Of a stretch of 64,000 bases of DNA, positions 11,901-23,900 are shown piece by piece. Position numbers and translations under genes: made by a program. Every line of letters begins with the position of its first letter. Position 1 is the first letter of the stretch. This stretch comes from Dasypus novemcinctus (Eukaryota; Chordata; Mammalia; Cingulata; Dasypodidae): positions 1,054,001-1,118,000 of the forward strand of contig NC_080695.1 of the NCBI RefSeq assembly GCF_030445035.2, written 5' to 3'. Under the pieces are notes generated by a model. That model ran no database searches. It saw nothing but the letters and a program-made list of their open reading frames with translations, and was not told the DNA's origin.

Positions 11901-14900
11901 AGCCGACGGTCCTCTAGCTGGGGAGCCGCGGGCTGGATGCGGTGGCGCCCCGGGCGTGCAGGGCCCCGGAGCCCACTCCCAAGGGCCGTGGGGCGGGGGC
12001 CGCTCAGCGAGCAGAGGCGCTCTTGAGAGCTGCGCCAGCCGCAGGAGCTCCACCTTCCTGCCGCCACGGTGAGAGGTGAAACAGCCAGGACGCTAAGGGG
12101 CCGCCTGTGCCCTGGTCCTGGGGGGCTGAGGCTGCTCTAGCGACCCCTTTTCCTGTTCCCTTCAACTCGGCCCCTCCAAACAGCGGCTGCCTGCCGCAGA
12201 ACAGGTGTAAGCGCGAGCTGGGTGCTGAAGGCCCTCCGTGCCGCGGACCCTTCCTGAGCCCGCGCGGGACCACGCCGTTTACTAAACGCCACACCTGCAC
12301 CAACGCTGCCCACGGGCCTCTGAGGTCAGCTTGGCGCGGGCCTCGCTCAGGCCCCCCGAGCCTCAGGGACAGCCAGCCTCGGGGTCACTGCCATGGGGTC
12401 TGGGGCTCCCGGCGTTAACACTTGCGGCGCGGCCCGGCCTGGCAGGCAGCTGGGTGCCCATGGGGAGGGCGCACACCAGCGAGGCGTGCTCTGGCCCCCG
12501 TGTGGGCACGCCCACCCAGCCTCAGTCCCCACCTCTGCCCCGAGGTCAGGAGGGGCCAAGCAGGTGCACGGACCCCACCTCCCAGGGGTCCCAGGGTCTC
12601 CCCGCCCAACCGGGTGGGAGGTCATGAGAGTCTGCAGGGACACCCAGCCAGGCTGAGGGGAGAGGCTACGGGACAAGAGGTGGGGCCTGCACAGGGGGAG
12701 GGGCTATGGCGAGAGGAGTAGTTTGGGATAAGGGGCAGGGCCTGCACACTGGGAGGGGCTAAAGGACGAGGGGTGGGGCCTGCACACTGGGAGGGGCTAT
12801 GGGATGGAGGGGCTATGAGACAAGGGAGGGGCCTGCACAATGGGGAGGGGCTATGGGTGAGGGGCGGGGGCCTGCAGGGGGAGGGGCTATGGGGAGAGGA
12901 ATAGGGCCTGCACATGGGGAGGGGCTAAAGGATAAGGGGCGGGGCATGCACACTGGGGAGGAGCTATGGAGTGAGGGGTGGGGCCTGCACAGGGGGAGGG
13001 GCTACAGGGGGAGGGGAGGGGCCTGCACATGGGGAGGGGCTATGGGACAAGGGGTGGGATCTGCACACGGAGACACTATGGGATAAGGGGCAGGGCATGC
13101 ACACTGGGAGGGGGTATGGGATGGAGGAGCTATGAGACAAGGGGCGGGGCCTGCACTTGGGGAGGGGCTATGGAGAGGAATAGGGCCTGCACATGGGGAG
13201 GGGCTAAAGGATGAGGGGTGGGGCATGTACACTGGGAGGGGCTATGGGGTGAGGGGCGGGGCCTGCATATGGGGAGGGGCCTGCACACAGGAGCTATGGA
13301 ATGGGGGCAGAGGCCTGCACACGGGGAGGGACTATGGGATAAGGGTCAGAGCCTGCACACTGGGAGGGGCTATGGGGTGAAGGGCAGGGCCTGCACATTG
13401 GGAGGGGCTATGGGGTGAAGGGCAGGGCCTGCACATGGGGAGGGGCTATGGGATAAAGGTCAGAGCCTGCACATTGGGAGGGGCTATGGGGTGAAGGGCA
13501 GGGCCTGCACATGGGGAGGGGCTACAGAGCAAGGAGCGGGGCCTGCACACAAGAGCTATGGAATGAGGGTGGGGCCTGCACACTGGGAGGGGCTATGGAA
13601 CGAGGAGGGGCCTGCACACGGGGAAGGGCTATGAGATGGGGCGGGGCCTGAATGTGGGGAGGGGCTATGGGATGGGGAGGGGCTTGCGCTTCTGTCTGCC
13701 CTGAGGCTGCCCGGCCCCTGGCCGGCTCCCTTCTCCTGGGCACGCTGGCAGGCGAAGGCCTGAAGGCACGGGAAGGGGCTGTGGGCAGGGGAGGGCGTCT
13801 GCGCCCAGCTGGCTGGGAAAAGGATTCTGGGGTGGGGCCGCACACCCTGGAATCCCGTTTCCCAAAAGGGGAGAACCGGGGCTCGTGAAGACCCGTGGGG
13901 CCCAGGACCACTTCCCAGGAGTCCCACCCCGCCGTGGTCTCCCTCTCTGTGGGGCGCAAGTGCGTGCGTGCGCCGTGCTCCCCAGCCGGGCCCTGGTCCA
14001 CTCACCGTGCTCCCCGACCAGGTGCTGGATCTTCTCGTAGGGGTCGGGGCCCCGCAGGCCCGGCGGCCGCCCGCCGCGCGTTCCCTTGGCCCCAGGGCCG
14101 CCGCCGCCGCCCGCCGCCGAGGGCAGGATGGTAGGGTAGTTCATGGCGCCCAGGCCCGCGGCCAGCTTGAGGCCGGCGGTTGCGGCGGCCCGCGCCCGCC
14201 CCTGCGGCCCCTCCACGTGGCAGTCAGCGTGGTAGACACTGTGCACGGACTCGGCGTCGGGCGGCGCAGGGCCGGGCGAGGGTGGCGGGAGTGGGGTGCC
14301 GGCGCGCACCAGCCTGGCGTCCCCGGCCCTCAGCTCAGGCCGGCGCGGGCCGCCACTGCCGAAGTGGTAGTGGTGGTGGTGGTGGTGGTGGTGGTAGACC
14401 AGGTGGTGCACGGAGCGCGCCCGGCGCCCGGGGCCCTGGCCGTGCAGGGCGCCGTCAGGGTCCGCCTTCTTGCGCCCCCGGCCCTGCCAGCGGGCGTAGA
14501 GGCGCAGGGTGCGCCGCTTGAGCTTGCGGAAGACGTGGCCGGCGTACTTGAGCAGCTCCTCGTAGCAGCTGCCCGGCTCCGAGAAGCTGGCCAGGGTGCT
14601 GTCGTTGGAGAGGCAGCGCGCCCGCTGCTCGCGCATCAGCCGGCTCTCCCGCTGCTTCGTCTCCGAGAACTGCGTGGCGATCACCACCAGGCACAGGTTG
14701 ATCATGAAGAAGGAGCCCACCTGCGGGGCGGTCGTGTCAGCGGCCCCTGGCCGGCCGCGGCCCCCCCAGGCCTCCCGGGCCCCACCCACTGGCTCCCGCG
14801 CCCATCGCTCTCACGATGATGAGCAGGATGAAGTAGATGAAGTTGTAGAAGGAGTGGGCGTCCATGACGTAGTACATGATGTCCACCCAGCCTTCCAGCG

Positions 14901-17900
14901 TGATCACCTGGGGGCAGGACGGGGGACTGCAGCTGAGACCCCGGCGGGCCTCCCGCCGTGAGCGCCCAGGCTCCGGGCCGGCCGGCGTCCCCCCCACCCC
15001 CCGCGAGTGCCCGGGCTCCGACGGGCACCCCACCTGGAAGATGGCGATCCAGGCATAGCCGATGTTGTCGAAGTTGATGGCGCCGTTGTGCGGGTTGTAC
15101 TCGCCCGAGCGGCACACGTTGTAGTACTGGTTCCAGTTGATGCAGGCGTTGCGGCCGGCGCCCCCCGCCTGCCCGTAGGCCTCCCAGCCCAGCGTGCACT
15201 CGACGCGCAGCTCGCGGCGGCTGGGGATGTGCGAGCAGCGCTGCATGCCGTTGTCGCGGTGCGAGGAGCAGATGAAGGGGCTCTCCTCGCCCTCCTCCGT
15301 CTGGTAGTACGGCTGCAGGAAGCTCAGGTTGCTGTTCCTGCGGGCGGGGCCGAGGGCGGTCAGGGGACGGAGAGGGGCGGCAGGACCCCAGGGGCGGTCA
15401 GGGACGGTGGGGCGCTCAGGATGTTCAGGGAACAGACAGACAAGGGATGGTCGGGGCACAGACCCGGCTGGGGGAGTGCCTCTGACCAGCTCGTGTGGGG
15501 GCCGCTGTCTGTGAGCAGGGCCCTGGGGACAAGCCCGGCTGCCCCGAGCACCTCACTCCCGACACAGGGACCGCCCCACGAGGGGTGCTGCCCGCCTCCA
15601 CCAAGACGCCCCAGCGCTTGGCCGCGCTGGCCTGGGACCTCCCTGCCCACACGTCCTCAGCTGGCGGGAAGCCCGGGGCAAGAAGGGGCTTCCGGGGTGG
15701 GTGGACACACCTGCTGTACCAAGGAAGTCCTTGGGGGGGCTCAGGACCATCCCCACCTCCCCTAAGCGGTCACCCTGAGAGCTCAGGCCCTGAGAAAGGG
15801 TGAGCAGAGCCAGCCAGGGCCAGGGCAGCCCTGAACGGTGAGGCCAGAGAAACAGAACAACAAACGGGAGGAGGCGGGCACAGGGACCCAGAGGGCTCCC
15901 CTCCAAGGGCGGGGCAGCCGAGGGGAGGGGCAGGGGCTGTGGGGAGGAGCCTTGGGGGCGGAACCAGCAGGTGAGGAGCCATGGGCGGGGCCTCATGGTG
16001 GGCGGGGCCTTGCTGACGGTGGGTGGGGCCATGGGGTAGGGAAGCCTCATGGGTGGACAGAGCTGCATGGTGGGGCCTCATGGTGGGCGGGACCTCACAG
16101 CAGGCGGGCCCTCGCAGGTGGTGGGCGGGGCCTCAAGGTTGGCAAGGCCTCATGGGTGGGCAGGGCTGCATGATGGAGCCTCGTTGCAGGTGGGGCCTGG
16201 CAGCGGGCGGGGCCTCAGTGGTGGGCGGGGCCTCATGGGTGGTGGGTGTGGCCTCAAGGTTGGCAAGGCCTCATGGGTGGGCAGGGCCACATGGCGGGGC
16301 CTCGTGGTGGGTGGGGCCTGGCAGTAGGCGGGGCCACACATAGTGAGGCCTCATAGGCCGCATGGCATGGAGGCCTCATAGTGGGCGGGGCCTCAAGGTT
16401 GGCAAGGCCTCATGGGTGGGCAGGGCCGCATGGTGGGGCCTCGCAGTGGGTGGGGCCTGGCAGCGGGCGGGGCCTCGCGGTGGTGGGCGGGGCCACACAG
16501 GTGGGGAGGCCTCGCGGCGGGCGGGGCCACACCTGGCCAAGGCGCCATCCAGGAAGCAGCGGTTGCGCAGCAGGCCCGCCCAGAGCTGGACGCCGACGAT
16601 GCCGAAGATGAAGAAGACGAAGAAGCAGAGCAGCAGGACGTTGCCCAGCATGGGCAGCGTGTCCAGCAGCAGCGTGACCAGGATGCGCATGCCTGGGGCG
16701 GAGGGCGGCGCCCAGCTCAGCCCCACCCGGCAGGAAGGGTGGGGGCAGAGGCAGGGCCAGGCCCGCCCCGCGGGGGTGCCAGGCTCTTCCTGCCGCTTCC
16801 TAGCTGGAAGGGGCGCCCGGGCCTGCTACCCCTGGGAGGGGGAGGGGTTCAGAGAGCAAAGCGCACACCCACAGAGGGGCAGCCCCAGCCCAGGGCCTCG
16901 CTGGCATGGGAGACAAGGAAGCCACCGGGACCAGCCCCTCGGGATCGCCCCAGATTCCACCTCTCCCCGCTGGAAGCAAACGAGGAGCCCGAGGTTCTAA
17001 CGGAACCCCACCCCTGGGGGGCAGGCCGGGCAGGCAGGACCCCACACTGCCCGGCTTGGCCCGACGCACTCAGGACCTCTGTCTCCCCGGCCAGGAAGCA
17101 GCCTCGGGCCCACAGCACGTGCCTGGGGGTCTGCCTCCCCCCACCCCAGACACTGGGTTCCAGGCAGGGGCCAGGACGCCACCCGGCCACCTCCTGACCC
17201 GGGGACTCGGGGGCGGGCACTTACTGGGCACGCGGTTGATGGCGCGGAGGGGCCGCAGCACGCGCACGGTGCGGATGGCCGAGAGGCTCACGTTGTGCCC
17301 GTCCAGGGAGTACTCCATCATGCTGGGGGGGCAGGGGACTCAGGGGCGCCCCGATGCCCCGCCCCGAGCCAGGCCCCCTCATGGGCCCAGCACCCACCGC
17401 CAGCTCAGCGGGGTCCGTTTTGCTGGGCAGGGGCCCCGGGGGGCCCGGCTCCTCCCTCCACGGCAGGGCAGCGGGGGGCGGTACCCACAGCCGGGCCGGT
17501 CACCGTGAGCCACTGCGGGGGACCCGGGCACCCACCGGGGGCGCCGACCGGCCATCCAGGACCCTGCGCGCCCTGGCCACCCCCCGGCCTCACCGTCTCC
17601 GCCCCCCAAGCCTGGCTCTGGCCAGGTGGGCCAGGCCGGGGCGGCACGCCCGCGGGGCTAGGGGCGCACAGGCAGGGTCTCCCTCCTCCCCGCCGCCCGC
17701 GCTCCCCGAGGAGCCCTGCCTCGGCGTGGGGACGCGTACCCCGCCGTGACGATGAAGAAATCCAGGCGGTTCCACGTGTCGCCGAGGTAGCACTTCTGCC
17801 CGAAGAGCCCCAGGGCCACCATCTTGATGACCATCTCCACCGCGAAGAAGGCGAAGATGAAGTCGTCGAAGGCCTGCGGGGCGCGCGCCTGAGCGGGGGA

Positions 17901-20900
17901 GCCCTGCGCGCCGGCCCGCCCGCCCCGCACCCCCGGCCGCCCACCTCGAGGATGCGGCAGCGCTCCGAGCGGCACTCGACGTCCTCGCAGGGCCGGAACA
18001 TGCCCAGGGTGACGCAGTTGAGCAGAATGACCAGCATGCTCACGTGCTCGAACCACGTGCGCGAGTTAAGGAGGCGGCGGGAGGGGTGCGCGCCCGCCAT
18101 GCCCGCCCCGCCCCGCCCCGGAGAGCCGGGCCCGGCCCCAGGGCGCAGCCCCTCCCGGCAGCTGGTGGGCGCAGGCCCTGCCGCCCTGCTCTGCGGGGAG
18201 AACAGCCCCCCGGGCGCTGGCCACTGGGAGACCTCCCCAAACCTGGCCTGGTGGGGGGGCTCTGGCCCCAGCACAGACAAGGAAACCGAGGCCAGGGTCA
18301 GGACGACGGGCGGGCGCCCCTAACCATGGGATTCTGGACACCCCCTGTAGCCCCCGGCATAGAGGGATAAACTGAGGTACGGAAAGGAAGTGTAGATGGT
18401 GGGCTGGAGGCCAGCGGAGGTCCCCGGCCAGGGTCCTCCCCTGCCCCCTCTGGTCCTGAGTGCCCGCCTGGACGCCCCCACATCCAGCTCTGGCACAGGG
18501 GCTTCGGGGACCCTGCCCTGGGGGTGGGCCAGGCCCCGGGCCACTGGAGAAGGGGTGGAGGAAGAGGCTCCAACGTAACAGCCTCAAACTGGCACCAGGA
18601 GGGAAGCCCGACGTGCGCCATCCATGCAAGGGCGCACGTTTGTATCCACGCATGTGGCCTGAGCGCCGGGGCCCTCCCTGGCCGCCCCGTGGGGTCAGTG
18701 GCCCCAGGGACGAGGGCCGGCCCCCTGGGGCTGGGCACAGGTGAAAACCCCGCGCCGCCCAGAACCGGCCACCAGGTGGCACCCCGGCTCCACATGCGGC
18801 CCCGAGGGTGAGCCTCCCCCGCCCCCGCAGCCCCCACCCCCGGTGGGCTCGCCGGAAGCAGGGCTGGACGCCTGCGGCCGCGCTGAAACTGGGGGACGGG
18901 CCGAGGCGCCCAAAGCCCCCAGCTGCCGGGTGGGGGCCCTCGGGGAGGCGGCGAGTGGAAACACCCCCACACTGGGGGGCCCGGGGCCCACGGCGGGGCA
19001 GACCCTCCCCACCCGACGTACCCCACCCCAGAGCATCACGTGGCAACACCCGGCTGTCTGAGGGGTCTCCTAGCCTGGCACGAGCTGGACACAGCTCAGC
19101 ACCAGGGGGCGCTGGGGACGACCCTGGGCAGGGGTGGGTGGGTAGGCTGGGGGCCTGGGGGGCGCAGAGGCCTCCGGGGCCTGGAGGGGCTCACAAGGGG
19201 GCTCTGGGCCAGCGCCGAGGAGGCACTCACTCTGGGGGGCCAGGGCCCCAAGCAGGCCCCCCCGGAGCCAGGACCGCCCGGCGCACCCCTCTTGCGCCTA
19301 GTCCCGGCCCCTCCCTGGTCCTGGACCCCCTAGTCCCCGCTGGAGCACGCGGCCCGGCGCCTGCCAACACAGGTAATTACATGGTTCCGCCGAGCGCATC
19401 GCGCTTGCACTTAACGGGTTTGGCGCTGACAAGTGCGTGGCTGTGATTCAGCTGCGGGAAAACAGGCGCCACGTCCCGCCGGGGCGCGCAGGCCAGGCCC
19501 CCAGCGCCCACAGGCCCCCGGCCCCACGGGGCCCCAGGGACGGTGCGAGGCTGTGCTCCGGGTCCCCCGCTGCCCGCCTGTCCAGGCGGGCGGTGCAGGG
19601 TGAGGGGAGGGGGGCACCGACACCTCCAGGACACCCAACCCACCCGGGAGCGGGACCTGCCCGTCGTCGGGGTGCAGCAGGGCCGAGGCCCAGGGCTCAC
19701 AGGGGTCCTTCCGCCCAGCCCCGTGCCCGGGGTGGACCCCTCCCCCCGTCTTTCCAGAGCCCCACTGCGCCAGGAGAGCCAGGTCCATCCCGCGCCCACC
19801 ACGGGGAGTTGCGCCCCGTGGGCTGCACCCGGCGCCGTGGGATGAACCCCACGCAGCAGCTGGGGCCCTGGGGAGGCCCAGCGTGGGGAACTCCCCCACT
19901 CGGCAACACAGCCAGGGCCCTGGCACCCCTGCCCCTTCCCTGTCCCCGGGGCGGGGGTCCGAGACCGGGCGGCTGCCCCCTCGCCAGCTCCCTGCAGAGG
20001 CGAGCCCGGCCACCCGTCTTCCCTAGTTTGCTCGGGGGAGGGGGGCAGAAAGCCCATTCCCAGAAATGCCCCCAGCCCGACCGGAAGGACTCGCCAAGCG
20101 GGTGCCCAGGAGCAGCCCGCCCTCGGGGGCGTGGACCCCAACACCTGCCCAGTACCCCACACCACGATGGGGGAGGGGCGGGTCCTAAGAGCCCGACAAG
20201 ACCTGAAGGGCACACCTCCCCGGAGCCCCCCCCCCAGAGTCCCCCCAGCGGGCAGGGCCCCGGGAGCCATGCCTGCGCTGAAGAACACGCAGGAGCCGGT
20301 GCCGGCACGAGGACGGCGCACTGGGACCTGAGCTCAGGGCCGCACGCAGCCAGGCGACCCGCCAGGTAGACCCGAGAGGACAGGGAGCAGCGGCCGGGGT
20401 GCCCGGCGTGACCCCCCATCCACAGCGGCCAGTGTCTGCGACCGCAGCGCTCTGCCCGCACCATGCAACCTTGCCTGAGTGAAGTGGTGACACGCCGCAG
20501 CGGGGGCTGCCCAGAGGGCGTCGCCTGGAGTGAAACTAACCAGACGCCGGCCGGCAGCGGCGGTGGACGTCCGCGGAAGCAAACTGGTGGCGAGGGCAGC
20601 GCAGAAGCTTCCGGGACGCGGGAGGGGGCGGGCAGTCGCGGCTCCCCGGGCCGTGACTGTCTGGGGTGAGGGAATGGTCCTGGAGCCTGACGGTGCAGAC
20701 GGTTCACAGCACCCCAGGGACAGGCGCCGAGCTGTGCGCGGAGCCACGCTGCACACGTTTCACCACGACGAAAACAAAGGAGCGGCCCGTGTGAGCTACG
20801 ACAGACGCGTCGGGCGCAGGAACGCGGGACGCCGTTTACGGGAAAGCCCACGAGGCGAAAGGACGTGCTTGTGCAGGGCACTCGTTTCGCACACGAGGGC

Positions 20901-23900
20901 GTCGGAGGCTCTGGGAGGACACGCTCGGGCGAGGACCGTGCGTCCAGCGGGCAGGAGCCGGGCTGGGAGGGGAGGCGTCGGAGCCAGGAAGGGCCCGGTG
21001 GCGCCTGGGCTTTGCAGGCCGCGTCCGCGTGGCGCGTGCATGTCGGCGTCCCAGCTGCTGACCCGAGCCCCGCGCGCGGGCCTGCAAGGCCGGCCCCCCG
21101 GGTCAGCATCTCCCGGCTGGCAATCTTCGGGGCTCCCTGGCCTTCCCATCGCGTGGCAGCGCACGTGGCCGCGTCCTCTCCTTTCTCTTCCGGGTTCCGG
21201 TGCCTTCCGGCTGCGCCTGAGGCTTCTTGGGACCTTCCCCGGCAGCACAGGGTTAGCGTCGGGCCGATGGCGCCGGGCTACGGTGTCCCCAGAGGGCAGG
21301 GAGGAACATGTCCTCCGGCGGACACAGCTCCCAGCCCCACACCCTGCCAAGAACAGACGCGCGCAGGGCCGTGCGGAGGGAGGGGGCTGTTGGCACCGGA
21401 GAGCCCCCAGGTGTGGGACCCGCAGCGCAGGGTCCGGCCGCCAGCGGTCAGCAGAGCCCGGGGGACCAGCGGAGCCCCCTGCCCACCCGCAACGCAGACG
21501 CCTGTCTCTGTGCTCGCTGGGGTCCCAGGGTGGGCAGCACGGCGGGAGCCCACGGGCCTCTGTCGTCGCCCACACTGGGGCCGCGTCTCCAGAAGTTGCT
21601 GCGGCAACAGGCTCACAAGCGGGACCCAAATCCAGGCGGCCGCACCTGCCCTTGCCCGCCGACGGCCGCGCTGCGGGGCCACGGAAGGCTGCTGGCACGT
21701 CCAGGCGAGGCCGAGCCCACCACCGTCCCTCCTGCTCCCCGCCACCCACCCGGGCGGCCCCGGCAGGTGCTCAGCAGTGCCCGTGAGCCCAGCGCCACCC
21801 ACGGCCCCCGCACCCTGGCCAGTGCAGCCTGCGGGCGGGTGTGCTCCCTGGCAGGCCACCCATGGGGGAGGCCTGGGGGGCGAGGGTGGGGACTCGGGCG
21901 CTGAGAGTCTGGGGTCCAGGGCCCAGCAGAGGCCGAGCAGCTGCCCGCACCCGCCATCCAGCCCTCCAAAGGCGTCGGGGACCCAGCCAGGGGTCCCCAC
22001 CAGCGTGGCAGCCCGGGGGCTCCCTGGGAGCCTATACCTGCCCCCCAAAACACCGAGACCCACCTGGGGGCATGGGCCACTGCCCACCCCCCGGCAGTTC
22101 AGGACGGCTATCCCGTGAGCCTCTTGGTTCGTTACCTGGCCAGCGAGGAAGTTAGGTAATTGGGGCTTCCGCCCCCATCACCCAGGCCTGGGGCGGGATG
22201 TTCCATCTGCAGGTTTGGGGGCGCCTCGACTGTGTGTGGAGACAGCCCCTGGAGGGGGCAGGCCACGGGCCACCCGGCACACGTGTGCACATGCTTGTAC
22301 ACGCCTGCACATGCACAGCTGCCCTCTCGCCCCCAGCCCTGCCCCACGGCAGGCTGTCCTGAGCCCCGAGGCCTCTGCCCCCAGCCCCGGGCCCCCTGGT
22401 CCGGCCCCCGCGTGAGCAGGGGCAGCCAGGCCGGGCGGGGGTCCCGAACAAGGCCGAGTGGCCACTGAGGGCGCTCCATGGGGGCCGGGGGGGGGGCGGT
22501 GAGGCCGCCTGGTGGTCCTCAGCAGGGACTGACCCCGGGGACAGCCGATGGGGCGGGCGTGGCGCTGGCAGAAGCCCCCCCCGTTCCCGGAGGCGGTTGC
22601 CATGACGACACGATGCACCGAGGTGAGGAGCCTGGGCCCAGAGGCTGACGGAGGAGGGGCTCCCGGAGGGCGTCCCCCGCCCTCCCGAGGGAGCCCACAG
22701 ACCCCCATGCACCCCGAGTCCCCGGCCACCTCCACGCCACCCGCCTTTCTGCCGCCAGGTGGTTCTGGGGGAGGGCGGGCTCCCGAGGCCCGGGACCCCT
22801 CCCCACCCCCGGGCGACGAACAGGCCGAGGGCAGCACCCGGGGGCGTAGCCTCAGCCACCCATGACCCCCACCTCCCCAGGGAAGCCACCGTCCTGAGAT
22901 TGTCGCCAGCGTCCACTGGGCCCGTTCTACAGCTTTCCGCAAACCGGTGACTCAGCGTCGCGGCAGCGGTACCCCCGCCCCTCCCTGCCTCTCACGGGGG
23001 CCGCGGCCTGTCCCACGGGGGGACAGCCAGGGCCCCGAACCGTGGCCACTTTCCAAAGGCGCCAGGACGGGGGCTGCGTGGCAGCCGAGAGCCCCTCGCT
23101 GGAGGGCCCACCCCCAGGCTCGCCCCCCCCCCGAGTCCCCACAGCACCCCCAGCGTCCCCCCAGCTCTCTCCAGCCTCCACGCGGCCGGCCCCCACCGGG
23201 GGTCCTGCCCCCCACTCGGCCAACCCCGCGCCCACCCCTCGCCTGGCCCCGGGCCTGCCCGCCCGGGCTGCGTGACTCACGCTCGCCGCCGGGGCTGGGG
23301 GCGGGGAGGCGCGGGGAGCCGGCCAAACATGGAGCTGTTTGTCCTCCAGCCGGCGGCCCGGGACGTGGGGTCAGGCGGGGGGCGGGCGCTGTCCCGGGCG
23401 CGTGGGAGGGCTGCACCCAGGACCTGGAAGTGCGGCGTGCTCGGGGCGCCCCCCGCAGCCTGCCACCCCGGTGACGGGGGCCTGTCGCCCCACCCGCAGA
23501 GGGATGCGGCTTCTGGAACGTTCTTCCTCATCCCGGGCCCACGGCCGTGTTCCAAGAGCATCTCCCTGCGCCCGTGGCCTCAGGGAACGCTTGGTCCAAC
23601 GCCAGGGCTCCCCGCCTCGCGCACGCTGCCGCCCCCAGCCCGGGCCCCTGCTCCCCGGCGCCTCCCCCTCTGCACCTGGACCCCCAGACTCGCCTCCCCG
23701 CCAGACCCCCAGGAACGAGGGGCTCCGGGTCCCACAGCACGGGAAGGGGTGGCCCCAGGACCCTCCACGGGGCTGGCCGGGCGGTCGAGCTGCCCCCCTG
23801 CCCGCCGGCTCCTGGGACGTAACCGCCCCGAGGCAAGGGGAGAGGAGCGGACCAGAGACCCCGGCCCGGCTGCTCGGGGTCTGCCCGTCTGTCATGGGGG

